Source of the DNA: Endomychus coccineus
Taxonomy: Eukaryota; Arthropoda; Insecta; Coleoptera; Endomychidae
Assembly: GCA_958510875.1 (NCBI GenBank)
Contig: OY294068.1
Coordinates: 25,524,297-25,588,296, forward strand
Direction: 5' to 3'
DNA length: 64,000 bases
The translations under genes were made by a program, and so were the position numbers. Below are positions 10,391 through 21,999 of this stretch, one piece after another. The notes beneath the pieces are model-generated. The model saw only the letters and a list, made by a program, of their open reading frames with translations, did not search any database and had not been told where the DNA came from. The first letter of the stretch is position 1. Each line of letters begins with the position of its first letter.

Positions 10391-10703
10391 AGTGAAAATC
10401 ACAATTACTTAAATCCCATTAGTATTTTCTATATGTTATAATGTTTATATGTTATATGTTTATGTGCTTATATGTTAGAATGTTTATAATGTTAATGGGA
10501 TTCGTTTCAATTATTTGTTAGTTATTATGCTCAATTAGCTTTACCTAGCAAGTAAATAAGATCGAGTTATCATCATTCTGTGTCTTTTCATCCAACTTAT
10601 CACAACAAGAATAACAACAATAAGTCATTAGCTGTCGCGGATCGGATTGATGACACTGGCGAGCCGGATTTGGCCCGCGGGACGTAGTTTGGAGACTCCT
10701 GGT

Positions 10704-11010
10704 ATCTAATTGAAGAACTTTTAGTCCGCAATAATACATTACCGATAATAGGTTATAATAATAGTTTAATCTCACTTTGCACTGACCGAAATTACTTTAC
10801 GGTTAACAATAAATATGACAAACAGAACGCCAAACTCCTCATGGGTTCACCATTATCTCCTTTTCTAGCAGAAATGTTTACGAATCTCTAGGAAAATTGA
10901 ATACTAAATTCAGAATTGCAGTACATGTTTGTAAATTGTTACCACTGTGTTGACGACGGCAACGTAATCGCTTGCTTTACCGGGCAAATAAATTAAATTC
11001 TTAATTATTA
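10704..11010 (+). pseudogene. Penelope-like reverse transcriptase, 3' half
   Basis: Immediately after the hAT, the frame gives LIEELLVRNNTLPIIGYNN, LISLCTDRNYFTVNNKY and AKLLMGSPLSPFLAEMF. QYMFVNCYHCVDDGNVIA follows, with the YVDD catalytic pair seen as CVDD. GSPLSP plus VDD are the RT fingers and palm blocks of Penelope-like elements. Frameshifts are present and no GIY-YIG part follows here. Confidence 0.8.
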
Positions 11011-11790
11011 TTAAACTTTTTAGATCTGACCATTTCACGTAGAATAATAATCATTCAAAACAAGGTAGCAACATATACATCTTTGATACATAGTATTCCT
11101 TCATTGTACAGTATGGATAAATCTGACTAAGATTTAAGGACTGAGTAGACATCTGTTTCTTCAGCCACCCACTATAATGGAAAAGACATAAACAATAATT
11201 TCTCTTTGTCTCTATTATCCTGACTTTTATAAAGGGATGAAAACATTAAAAACGTTTATTGCCGTACCCATTTCTGAACACTTTATAACGTAATACGGCG
11301 TTAAAAGCGTCAGTATTCCAACAACTTAGCCTTAATTTGAATAAATTGTAGTTCCTCATCTCAAAATGATGCAAACGTGATAATTAGCCTAATTATAAAT
11401 TATATGTTCGTTCTATATTCAGAAGTTTCAAATCTCATTTCACGTTTATGTCCTTATTTGGAGAGAACTGGGAGGTTTTAAATATTTGGCGGAGGTGCCG
11501 GAAAAACGAAATAAACTGTTCCTATTGGTCGATAAATTAATACGTTAGTCAATGCTGCATCTCAAGCTTCGAGAATTGATTACCATCATCTCTGAGTATG
11601 GATATATTCTGATTCGGTTGGTTCATAAAATGTTTCAGTTTCTTCCAAATCACTAGAGCTCAGAAATCAACTGGAGGTTCATGAAACTGGAAGAACTTTC
11701 AACAAATATACCCAGCTGAAACATCTGGTTGCAATCCGAAACTTTTTGTTAGTTTCAGTGCTTATGCAACATTTTCTCCTATAAACAAGC
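11011..11790. other. Unassigned, AT-rich
   Basis: No recognisable gene. 11560-11780 shows only short frames without motifs. Confidence 0.4.
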
Positions 11791-12175
11791 AGCTCTCAAA
11801 GCGATAGGCTCCTACCGTTGCAATTCACGAATGGTATGGAACTGAAAAAGCTCTTTGATACCTGGACAACAAGAAGTGATTATGAACTGGATACCCGGCC
11901 ACTTTTGCATTGAAGGAAATGAGGCAGCAGACTCCCAAGTAAGGGAGGGTGCACCCTTAGTGTATCTGCAAGGGCAGCTAAAATAGGTATATCATCTTAA
12001 CAGAAAGTAGAATAATTCAGTATTGGCTTCACCAGGTTCAGCGCCCATTCTATAGCTTTGTTATAAATCCTTTGAAAACAAAAGCTAAAATAATTCTAGA
12101 GCAGAGGAGGTTTAACCTGATTCTCTATGATTAAACAAGCCATTATATACAAAGACTCGGCTTAGTGAAGGACAA
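11790..12175 (+). pseudogene. RNase H domain relic of a non-LTR element
   Basis: The frame through 11875-11965 reads EVIMNWIPGHFCIEGNEAAD followed by SQVREGAPL. WIPGH-GIEGNE-AD is the C-terminal RNase H block of R1/I-type LINEs. Flanking sequence gives only broken frames. It abuts the start of copy C of another LINE family near 12180. Confidence 0.65.
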
Positions 12176-12179
12176 TCAA

Positions 12180-13020
12180 TATCGGCTATGCTTCGTCAGA
12201 GGAGCGAGACAGAGACAGGTTGCAATCAATGATGATCTGGTAAAGATTTTGGAATGAAGATCTGATAATCTAGTACAGTTCAATTCAACCAAAACACAAG
12301 CTTGCATCTTCTCCAGGAAGGCGAATTCAACAATACCTAATATGATCATGTCAGGTACAACTATTCCTATGACGTCTTCCATAACAACGCTCGGGATCAC
12401 CACCAACACCCTCTCATGGCACGATCATGTGAGGTCCATTGCGAAAACCGCTTCACAAGAACTTGGTTTTCTATTCCCCGCCAAGAACATCCCAGCAGCT
12501 CCTCATAATCTACAAAGCACAGATTCGACCTATCCTGGAGTACTGTTCATATGTTTAGAGCTCAGCTCCCAAACATACGCTGAAGCTCTTGGATTCTATC
12601 CAGAACAGAGCTATTCGTCTGATTGATGATGTCAAACTTACGAGCTTATAAATCTCTAGAACATCGTAGAAAAGTGGGAGATCTTCCCCTTTTCTATAGA
12701 TATTTTCATGGTCTGTGTTCATCAAAAATCTCGTCTGCTGTTCTACCACGAGAGATTCCAGATAGGCGGCCTAGGCGAGCTCAAACTAGTCACACCTTCA
12801 TTGAAAAGCTTGAGACCTGCCGAACTTCTTCCTACTAAACTTCATTTTTCTATCGAACAGCGAAGTTGTGGAACCGTTCACATAGTGAGGTCTTTCCCTA
12901 TACCCATAGCCTCTAAACCGCCAAGAAAAATTCAAATGCCTATCTCCTCTCCCAATATTCCAGCGCTGACTCACACGATGTTCCTCGAACATTAGCGGTT
13001 TCCCTATAGTGTAATCAAAG
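12180..13020 (+). pseudogene. Non-LTR retrotransposon reverse transcriptase relic (copy C)
   Basis: Successive frames read VAINDDLVKILE, NLVQFNSTKTQACIFSRKAN and NTLSWHDHVRSIAKTASQEL followed by GFLFPAK. From 12623 they read KSLEHRRKVGDLPLFYRYFH and GLCSSKIS, and the end is SPNIPALTHTMF near 12975. It is the same family as copies A and B. Only the RT thumb and C-terminal region is kept, with at least three frameshifts. Confidence 0.85.
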
Positions 13021-13915
13021 TATAAAATATACATATAACTTCGAGACACTAATACCACACCCAGTATATCACAATCATACATTTAACTTGCTGAAGCGTC
13101 CATACACAAAAAATTGTGCGTGATAAACAATCAGTTAATAGTGATTCCTGTCATTCCGATCAGAAAAATTGTCTAGATTCACTGGCACAGATCAATATTT
13201 CATATTCCTTCTAAGCACACCCGATGTATTTCGTATCTTCATATCAAAGAATTAGAATTTAACATAATCGTCAATAAATGTAAGAACATACTTTCCGGAA
13301 ATAATTCCGGAGTCATTGATCCAAATAAATCATTTTGAACCAATTGCAGAAGCCTCGCCGCTCGTGAGGCAATTCAGTTTGTTCTCTTTCCACACAGCTT
13401 GAACCAGTTCCAATCGTTACTACCAATTTTCTAATCCACTTTCAGTTATTATACTGTCCAATTTGATGTGCCATGATTCCACACTTCCGAAACACGATTA
13501 AAACGCTGTTACATTCCCATTCCTTCCAATTTTTCGAACTGCAAATAATTCAGCATTTTTATCTGCTATCAAAATTATTGTGGCTTTTGCACTTTCCATT
13601 TTCATAGGTTCTTTAAATAACTAAATCTTTGAAACAAAAGATAAACTAATGCTTAAAAACAAAGAAAGCGAATGTTCTTTATGATGAGCATTACTAATTA
13701 CACTGCCCCGATTTAGTATTCTGATTGTACTTCTCAAATACCACCCAAAAATATACAAAACCATCTCCCTTGTTTGCTGCAATATCAAATAAGTTTGAAA
13801 CGTAATGAATGATCTATTATTCAATGATTTTTTGTAAACGCACTTAGTTCATTTGCTCAATCCTTATCCAAGTTCAGAAAATATAATTTCATTCAACTAT
13901 TCACAAAGTCGAAAG
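13021..13915. other. No gene recognised
   Basis: AT-rich with short biased frames. No repeat relative was found within the window. Confidence 0.4.
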
Positions 13916-14119
13916 CTTTGTCAATAGAACTCCATCCCAGCAAAAGAAATGTAGGAGTAATTCAAAGCAAAACGACGGAATCACGTAGAGCATATCAAAT
14001 CGATAGTTGCGTCTTCGTCTGCTCCGTCCTAAGTTCCAGGCAATTCATCCGACCTGTCAATATTATCAACGGAATGGAGCACATAATGGGAGCAATATCT
14101 TTTTTAATTTGTATTCTAA

Positions 14120-14262
14120 ATCCGCAGTACAGCCCGTTTATAGATGTTAGAATAGTGGTAAAAAACAATTTGGGCAACACCTTTGATAAAGTTTCCGACC
14201 TCGACGATTCCGGGATTTACAAAACCGATTGTGTGTCGTGTTCAAAATGCTTTTGCCCATGT
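14120..14262 (+). pseudogene. Penelope-like GIY-YIG fragment (tentative)
   Basis: The frame reads FIDVRIVVKNNLGNTFDKV then SDLDDSGIYKTDCVSCSKC. The SGIYKxxCxxCxKC phrase matches the first half of the GIY-YIG nuclease of Penelope-like elements. The sequence upstream in the same frame (13918-14120) is not recognised. The match stops at an RT fragment starting near 14300. Confidence 0.5.
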
Positions 14263-14299
14263 AAAAAGAATGATGGTGTTGAATCAGCATTAGCATTCT

Positions 14300-14600
14300 C
14301 GAGGGCAATTTGTGACTGTCGATGGTTTCAGATCGACGACATATGAGGTTTCATCTGGGGTCCCTCAAAGATCCTATCTTGGGCCAATTCTCCTTAACAT
14401 TTTCATAGATGGCCTGATATCTATATTTAGATATTCTGAGGCATTACTATTTGCAGAAGATTCGTTAAAATTTTCTCAAAAGTTGAGTGTCAGCTACTAC
14501 ATACCGACTTAAATGCCTTTTCACGTTGGAGTCAATTGACTAAATTGGACTTAAACGTAAAGAAATGCAGGTCCATGTGCACGGCCGCATTTATATATTG
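14300..14600 (+). pseudogene. Jockey-like reverse transcriptase fragment
   Basis: The frame 14312-14512 reads TYEVSSGVPQRSYLGPILLN and IFIDGLISIFRYSEALLFAE. It continues in another frame as LQTDLNAFSRW-QLTKLDLNV then KKCRS. SGVPQGS-LGPILFNIFINDL and LLFADD are RT palm blocks, with the active site here FAED. The fragment is short and frameshifted. Confidence 0.8.
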
Positions 14601-15225
14601 CGATACCAAAAACAGTAGATCCAACAAAAAAAAGGTTTCTTAATACAGAAAAATGCAAGTACAATTGGTACGTAAATGGCTCATAGTTCCATTGATAATC
14701 TTAACGTAATGAGGGTAGTGAAAAATTGGTTTAATTTCATCAAATCCCAAAGAAACATTTGCATGTTCAAACTATCATCTGTTTCAGATCATCCGTGTAG
14801 ACATTTCTAAAGAGCGAAAAGTACCATCAATAGAAAGTTGAACTTTTACTCGAGCTATATAAGAAGACGATTGGGATAAGCGTTTTCAATTTTGTGAATT
14901 GATTGAGAATAATTATTTCCTACAGAATAGACTACATTGCATCTATTTCCATCATTTCCACGTCTGGTTTCAATGTAATTCACATTAAACTGTCGCAAGT
15001 ACACACAATTCATGATTAATACTATTCTTTCTGGAAGAAACTTTTCAGCTAGAATATTCTCAGGCTCCCTGACTTTATTCACTATAACAGTTCTTTTTGC
15101 TGATGAAATTCCTTTGTCGGTGGGTCTCTTGGAACCGAATGAGAGAAAAGTTAGGATCGGTGTTTCCATGATCTTCACAATGAGCTTGGCTTTTTTGCTC
15201 CTAATAACGTTAGGAAAATTATGCA
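14601..15225. other. No gene recognised
   Basis: Overlapping open frames on both strands occur at 14855-15275, but neither shows a domain I can name. Confidence 0.4.
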
Positions 15226-15226
15226 G

Positions 15227-15442
15227 AAAAATAATTCGAGGAACTATCTATTGTAAGAGAAGCCGATTCACATGAACTGACTTGCTCACACCCAAGGAAG
15301 ATCAAAATAATGCACTCTGCACATTGTTGTCGAAAGGAACAAAAGATATCACCTCTGGCTGCATTCGTCTATATTGAAGGAGCGTTTGATAAAACTACTT
15401 TCGACAAAATTAAACTGCTCTCTCCAAGCATGGTGTGAACCC
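15227..15442 (+). repeat. First unit of a 229-bp tandem duplication
   Basis: It is repeated at 15456-15671 with only a few substitutions. The duplicated stretch carries the RT motif described at 15290-15990, so an RT segment was duplicated in place. Confidence 0.9.
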
Positions 15443-15990
15443 TTCCATTGAAAGGAAAAATAATTCGAGGGACTATCTATTGTAAGAGAAGCCGATTCAC
15501 ATGAACTGACTTGCTTACACCCAAGGAAGATCAAAATAATGCACTCTGCACATTGTTGTCGAAAGGAACAAAAGATATCACCTCTGGCTGCATTCGTCTA
15601 TATTGAATGAGCGTTTGATAAAACTACTTTCGACAAAATTAAACTGCTCTCTCCAAGCATGGTGTGAACCCCACATTGAGTTAATGAATCAAAAAGATGC
15701 TTGAAGAAGTAATAGTAGTGTTCATAGTGAATTTAGGTAATTCCACGATCCATAGCACTGCCACTGAAGGATGCCCACAGGATAATGTACAATCGCCTCT
15801 GCTATGGAACATACTAGTAGACGACCTCCTTCGACGTCCTAATGACTATTTACCATGAAATTACGTGGATGACATAACCATCTTGATAATAGAAAGAATT
15901 GAGATGGTTGTATACGACACTTTTACTTTAATTACCACGAATATATTCACCGACTGACTGACGAACATGGAATTCTCCACTGACAGGATT
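15290..15990 (+). pseudogene. R1/LOA-like reverse transcriptase relic
   Basis: Each tandem unit reads LAAFVYIEGAFDKTTFDKIK, the first catalytic block (DIEGAFDNT). From 15740 the frames read ALPLKDAHRIMYN or, shifted, TATEGCPQDNVQSPLLWN followed by ILVDDLLRR. Near 15860 comes NYVDDITILIIER, with the catalytic YVDD intact. GCPQGGVLSPLLWNLVVDDLL is characteristic of R1/LOA-type LINEs. Stops and the tandem duplication make it inactive. Confidence 0.8.
15456..15671 (+). repeat. Second unit of the 229-bp tandem duplication
   Basis: Copy of 15227-15442. The near identity implies a recent event compared with the decay of the host relic. Confidence 0.9.
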
Positions 15991-17465
15991 AAGTTTCGCT
16001 CGCGGCATGCGGTTCGGTCAGCCCGATTTGATCATGTGTTTTACACGTCAACAAGCCAAGATAACAAGCCTTCCACTCTCGTAGGCTACTGATTTTTATT
16101 TGCTGGGTGGAGTGCATTTGCTTAAGGTAACACTGATTACATAAGCTCAATTTATTAGACAACACAACATTTGGGGATTGTTTTAATCGGATGGACAATA
16201 GTCTGGATAGAAAATAGACAGCCATTTTCTTTTATCTCTCTCCGGAATAGTTATAATGAACACTGGTCAAATTATCTTGACAACACTGATAAAAATCGAG
16301 GTTTTCTATCAAAGACAGGTTTTTTATCGCTGTGAGGAACATTTGTTCCGAATGAAATTAATGTGTGGTTTCTAAGGATGAGAGCATCCAAAAAACATAA
16401 ACATCAGACGAGTAGAAGTAGTAAAGAGCATCATCTAATGTAATTGTGAAGAAATATCATAGTTTGTCTAAATGTGAAGCGAGAAAGAAATACGTATTGT
16501 CGACATTTTCATCTAGATAATCGAGGGTGTTCTCTCGTGTAATAAATCACAAACTTCTTACGATAATTAACTGACATGACAGCAATATCAGTAGCCAATT
16601 AAACGCGAATGATGCATGAGTTCACAAATTGGCGCCAGTTTCCAGTTGTTTCATATTATCAGGAACAATATTATGTTTAGCGCTTGTACTTAGATAGATC
16701 ATGTTCAATAATCTGACACATTTCTTGGTTGCTCGCCCAAACTACTTTTATATCTGTCTTTTAGACTTTTATTCACCTAAACAATAGTTGAAAATGTTGG
16801 CACTCAATATAATGTGCAGAGGATGTCGGTAATTTATCTTTATTCACTGGGAAATAAACCAACTTTCAACTATATAAACGTTCCGTAACATCTTTAACAT
16901 GTTAAACTAAACAAGAAGTTGAATTGAGTTCTCCGGCAATTTGTGATATTCTATTTTAAATAAATACGTTACGTTTCACTATGTTTACCGAACTTTTGAT
17001 AACAATTTCAAACTACAGTTTACCAAAGATAGGAATAGAAAGACTAAAAAATTTCATATATACCCGTTTGTTTGGAAGGAACTTATTGGAAATTTGTCTG
17101 CGAATTTATTCCGATATTATATATTATTGGTTATCATGTAGATTATTTGGTGGGATGTTATGTTTGAAGATTTCTATACATTTCGCATTAAATGTAATAT
17201 GTCTAGGTTTCATTTGAAGGAAACTTATGCTTATAGACGCCCGGACGGGGAGAGGATAAGGGAAAAACATTGCGCATACTAAAAACGTGGATCACTTGCC
17301 ATGATGTCAGTTCATCGATAACTAGTAGAGAAAAGGTGGATTGCGAAATTATTAGAAGTAGTGGTAGACCGTTTTGGCCGGGAAAAAGAAGGCTTCAGTC
17401 TTCATTAAGTGAATAGCGATTGTTAAGTGAGTTTTCCTTCCACAAGTACCAGTATAAAAAAGGTA
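15991..17465. other. No gene recognised
   Basis: AT-rich sequence. The frames at 15989-16225 (minus) and 16981-17217 (plus) show no domain. Confidence 0.4.
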
Positions 17466-17469
17466 GTAT

Positions 17470-17632
17470 GAACGTCTGACAGCAGGTGTCTTCATGAAAC
17501 ATAGAGTTGTGAAATACATTATGTAGACCATTTGGATAATTTAAATGTAACATAGAGTATAATTTAACGACTTTTATGAGCGGTTTCTGAATCATTTCCA
17601 ATATATTTTCTGTTCCTACAATCAGAGTTCGC
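17470..17632 (+). repeat. Dispersed repeat (four fragments in the window)
   Basis: It shares TGAAACATAGAGTTGTGAAA, TACATTATGTAGA and CATTTCCAATATATTTTCTG with 28930-29045 (same strand), and with 58212-58258 and 60185-60300 (opposite strand). It is non-coding. Confidence 0.75.
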
Positions 17633-18555
17633 AACTAGAGAAGCTGCAACTTTAGCCGTTTCAGTAACACGAAGAACCCTTATCATTTTTCTGTTCATTA
17701 AAACTGCCCAAATAAGGAAGTTACGAATGGGTTATATATCAAATAATGAGTGAGTTTTCCATTACTTCGTAAGAAAATGACAAGAACAACGTAATTGTAA
17801 TTGAAGTTTTTCGTTGCCAGTGCCACTTACTTTTCTATTTGAAGTCACATATCTCCAACTTCTTCTTAAAATAACCTCGAAAATAACTATAATCCTACTT
17901 ACTCTCACTTGCAATAACTTCCCTTCCAAATGTAATCCGGATCAGAGCGTGATACACTTAGATATCTGGGCTCTGTATATTGTGTAGATCTACATCTGTG
18001 ACGTCACTATGCGATGAGTATGTTCTCCTGGTTATGATAGTACAAAGAAGTACCCCTTTAGATAGGTTACATCATCCCAACGCAAATGCGAATCCGCCAG
18101 TGTCTACTAATTTACTGATAATATAATTGATCGTCTTCATAATTTATACCAACGAAACGTACCGTATATTCATCAATCTTTGCCAATGATAACTTATTCC
18201 TAACATTGCCAAACTCTATTCTCTGATTGCCAATATGTAGGCATCTAGCCAAGCGGGCGGGGGTTCGAAGGACAGAAGCTCCCTCTGAATTGTCTAGTCT
18301 CAGCTGTTACAGAGTTCAAAACTCTCCAGGATGCGATTTCAGTCCATGCACCAGAGAGTAGAAAAAGGAGACTTCTCCGTCTCATCGATAGAGTTGACTG
18401 TGTTTCAACATTATTTAATCAAACTTTTCAAATCGAGTTGCATTAGTTTGGAAGACATTTCTAAGACAACGAGGAAAATATATTATTTACCAGCCTAAAA
18501 TTTAATGGCAGCCATGATCTCCATGAATTTCTCGTTTGTGAGAAACTTCTTCAAA
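17633..18555. other. No gene recognised
   Basis: Nothing supported. A pair of tRNA promoter-like boxes at 18243-18268 is too closely spaced for a tRNA. Confidence 0.4.
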
Positions 18556-18559
18556 AAAA

Positions 18560-18660
18560 GTTCCCAAATGTATTACCAGATCAGAGTAGACTCTGATGAT
18601 GGCTACTTGGTATAGCCCTAACGTCCTCAGTATTTTTAGTGGATAATGATGATTATTTCT
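18560..18660 (+). ncRNA. Degenerate hammerhead-like motif in a dispersed repeat
   Basis: CTGATGA at 18593-18599 is followed by stem II GGCTA...TAGCC and then CTAAC where GAAAC is expected, so the catalytic core is damaged. The flanks match 7150-7260 in reverse complement, including GTCCTCAGTA and TTTTTAG-GGATAA. Confidence 0.5.
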
Positions 18661-20540
18661 TATCGATATTGTTTCAGACAAATTTGACTATTTCAGTCGA
18701 CTTATAGTGATCGAACAACAACAAATATGGAGAGAAAGACGTTGACATAACGTTTTTTGAGAAAATCATAAATCGATACGAAGACCATATTTTATCATCT
18801 AATTATTAATTGGTCAAGCTTCTTAGATCACAAGTTGTTGAGAATTACCACCATCAGCTAGGATGCTCTGTTTGATTGTAATATTTATCAATTACCATAC
18901 TCAATACCGGCCACGCGCCATTAACAGTAAACTACCTCTCTTCTCCAAGCCTGCTGTTGGTGACGTCTCTTATTTTTGTACTAAGCGTTCAGGCCTTGTA
19001 TCTAGAAGGTATTGGTTTAAGTATGGGCAACAGGCAAGTCACAAGTGGGGTCCACCTTAATCAAAACAGCCATTTGCCTATGTTACTGTTGAAAACCCAC
19101 AAATCTCGACACTTGGGTATGGTTACATTAAATTTAATGGTACATCCTCCAGAAGCTCAGGTATCCATTGATCCAGAAAGTTTCTAAACCACTCGACGGT
19201 AAAAAGAATAAGCGACAGTAGTTGAGTAATTTGAACGAAGTTGAACAAAAGCCACTGGCAATACGTGCCTAAACGTGTTGTATGTGGAATGAGTATAAGA
19301 AACTTCCCTCAAAATTGTCCACCCAGTCGAGTTTCTTACATATACAGCATCACCAATTTTCTTGATATGCTTCCAACGACCAACCCCCACTCCGGCATTC
19401 TGCGAGCGACCGATATTTACTAACCAAACGGCATTCATCGACGATTGCGATAGAAGGAGTTACTATCGGTAACTACTGTTATCACTCTCTCATATTACTT
19501 ACTTCAAGAACAAACCCATACTCCCTTTTGGTGGGTAGTCCCAGATCTATATTCTACGCAAGGTTGTTCTCGTCATACGACATTGATACATTGTGTATTA
19601 CGTTATTACATGCATTGACACTACTACAATTACGAAACAACCTGTATAGTGTCTTGCATAATACAATACGGTGCAAGTTGAAAGTTTTGTCGATTTGTGC
19701 ACTCATTCATCATTCTTCATCGAATTGGCTCGTGATGCGGCTTTCATAATGGATAATTATTGCCAAGAACATCCCATGATTTATTACACATCAACATAAT
19801 GCTTTCGATTTTCTGAGTGAAAATGTTAATACCATATTATTTCTTTCTTATTTTCCTCTTCAATGATTGATTATAGAAGTTGGGAATTTCCAGCGTTATC
19901 GTATCTTCTAAGAATTGTATTGCATTATCCGATTTTCGAAGAATGCTCTGGAGATGTTATGTTCTAGATGGAAAATCGATATCAAAACTCCGAAATGTAT
20001 CGCTTTCAAATACATTCAACCCTGAACTTAACATCTTCACGGATACCTTAACGTTAGAAAATGTTTCCTACCGAGCATTCATGTCGTTAGGTTCAGTTGA
20101 TGTTCCCCCACCATTGCGACCACGGCTCCGAATTACCTCGACCATGTCGCTTTCAAATAATAAAGTACAGTCCCTGGCCAGAGTATTAGACCGACTTATA
20201 AAATTTGATTTCTTTTGGTTTTGCATTGAAATATCACGTGTTAGTTTATGCAAACCTTAACACTTTTGTAGAGTATCTAAGGATTGGCTAATGGTATATT
20301 AAAATTTTTTATGGCTGTACTCAGTCGGTAATGCTGATATTTTATAAATTATCAAATATTAGTTGGGTTAGGATTCTTCAAGTGCACGGTGACGTTGAGT
20401 GAAAAGTACGGTTTATCCAATTTTAGCAAAAATTTTGTCAAAGTAAGTAATAAATGGCTTGAAGTGTATATTTATTTGTATTGTTATACATTTTTAAAGC
20501 GATACAGATTGAAAACTTGACAATTAATATTTGGGTGCAA
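18661..20540. other. No gene recognised
   Basis: Several short frames, none with a recognisable motif. The 5' end of the Tc1 relic may lie between 20290 and 20540, but its left inverted repeat was not found. Confidence 0.4.
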
Positions 20541-20544
20541 TTTT

Positions 20545-21579
20545 TTTTAGATAGTCAAGAACAAAAATCGTCCGTAATAGCTCTATTGAAGAATACAGTG
20601 CTTAGCCAATGACAGATTGCAGCAAGATGTGGAATATCGCAAGAAATTAACTCCAAAAATCTTTTAGACGCTGCTCGGAAATATCGGTGTGGTAGAGAAC
20701 GTGTTATCACTCCCAGGGGACAAAGACTACTTCGAAACATTACCGAGAAATTTCGAAGAGCTTGTCATGCCAACATTAAAAACAAATTTGTAGAAGCAGA
20801 GTACAATGTGGCTGCTCGTACCGTAAAGCGAAATCTGTATGATCTTGATTTCAAATGCCGTAGACCCGTAAGAAAGCCAAGATTAACACCAAGAATGGTA
20901 AAGAAGAGGCTAAATTGGGCTAATGCTCATAAAGATTTAATTGTTGATGACTGGAGAATGGTAAGTTGCTTGAAATATTTTCTTTACTGTTTTTGCTCTT
21001 CTACAGATGCTTCAGCGATGAATCAACTTTTTAAATCCTGGATGATAAGGCACAGTTTGTTAGGAGTCGCAAAAACGAAAAATTCCATCATGACTGTGTC
21101 ATAAAAACTGTTAAACATTCTGTGTCTGTCATGATATGGTCGGTAATAAGTGTAAAGGACCTAGGACGTTTGTATGTGGTCGAGGGAACCATGCGGCAAG
21201 ACCAATATAAGAAAGTTATGGAAACAAGATTGCTTCCACAGATGAATGGTTCGGAAATGGTAGAAAAGTGTTCATGCAGGATGGAACACCTTGCCATACT
21301 GCAAAATCAATCAAAAAATTCTTAGAAGAGATGTCTATACCACTTTTGCCTTGGCCGGGCAACTCCCCAGACATGAATCCAATAGAGAACGTTTGGGAGT
21401 GTTTGAAAAGGGAACTGGCAAAAGAAAACATAACTACAAAGGTTCAACTAATAGAAAGAATTATCCATCATTGGAACCATAACGAAAAGTTGAAAGAAAT
21501 TGCTTCAAACTGTGTTGACAGTATGCCACGAAGAGTTGCTGCTCTAATTGCTGCAAAGGGTGGCTTAACAAAATATTAA
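20545..21579 (+). pseudogene. Tc1-type transposase relic
   Basis: The N-terminal helix-turn-helix region reads EQKSSVIALLKNTVLSQ then QIAARCGISQ and FVEAEYNVAARTVKRNLYDL. RPRKPRLT-like text follows (RRPVRKPRLTPRMVKKRLNW). The first catalytic Asp is in CFSDESTF near 21010, in a different frame. The second is in FMQDGTPCHTAKSIKKFLEE. The Glu is in LPWPGNSPDMNPIENVWECL, giving the DD34E spacing of Tc1. The last 100 codons (21268-21579) are open. Frame breaks are near 20615, 21010-21035 and 21240. A GT...AG interval, 20961-21006, sits exactly where the protein is interrupted. Confidence 0.9.
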
Positions 21580-21995
21580 TTTATATCTTTTCTAATTGAT
21601 ATTCGTTCACATTTTTTTAAATAAATATTTTGCAACACAACAACTGTTCATTACTAACATTTGCACCGTGATTATGTTAATAATAATATTGAAATCAACA
21701 AAAACTAAGATTTCGGAAGTGAGTCTAATAATTTGGCCAGGAACTGTATGATGATTGACGGTAACTTAACTATAACTTGAAGGAGTTATTGGTGCATGTA
21801 TTGACATCTTGGACATTAGGTTAGATGCAGACTGTATTAATAGCTTTAGGATTAGAAGTTATGGTAGTATAGACGCCACGGATTATTTGTTAATATATTA
21901 AAAGCTTAGAAGTTATGGTAGGATTGGTATTGGTATTGGTTGAGATGGTAGCGGGTTTGATATAGTTTAAGTTCAGTGCACTCAGCCAAAGACCC
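21580..21995. other. 3' flank of the Tc1 relic
   Basis: An AAATAAATATT poly(A)-like signal lies at about 21620. The sequence GGCCAGGAACTGTA near 21738-21751 looks like a Tc1-type terminus, because its reverse complement starts TACAGTTCCTGGCC. No matching left end is visible. 21845-21960 contains short GGTATT repeats. Confidence 0.45.
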
Positions 21996-21999
21996 TTGT

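Larger units (their letters stand above)
8236..10703 (+). mobile_element. hAT transposon of the GTF2IRD2/Charlie type
   Basis: The left end CAGGGGTCCCAGCCC and the right end, in reverse complement CAGGAGTCTCCAAACTACG, are diverged inverted repeats of the Charlie-like kind. The right terminus could be 10701 or 10703. Near-identical 8-bp repeats flank the element. It carries one decayed transposase gene (8718-10390) with a TATA/initiator promoter. It lies inside a Penelope-like RT, so it is younger than that relic, yet old enough to have collected several frameshifts. Confidence 0.85.

Noticed and set aside
13918..14120. Open frame with SCVFVCSVLSSRQFIRPVNI
   Set aside because: It looks protein-like, but I could not tie it to any family. 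Only the following GIY-YIG-like part is called.
14855..15275. Overlapping open frames on both strands
   Set aside because: Neither has a recognisable motif, and opposite-strand frames of this size arise by chance.
18243..18268. TAGCCAAGCGGG followed by GGTTCGAA, resembling tRNA A and B boxes
   Set aside because: The boxes are only a few bases apart and no cloverleaf can be formed. At most it is a deleted tRNA-derived remnant.
20385..20400. GCACGGTGA near 20385 opposite TGCACCGTGA near 21661, considered as Tc1 inverted ends
   Set aside because: The match is only 7-9 bases and does not extend. The right terminus GGCCAGGAACTGTA has no partner on the left.
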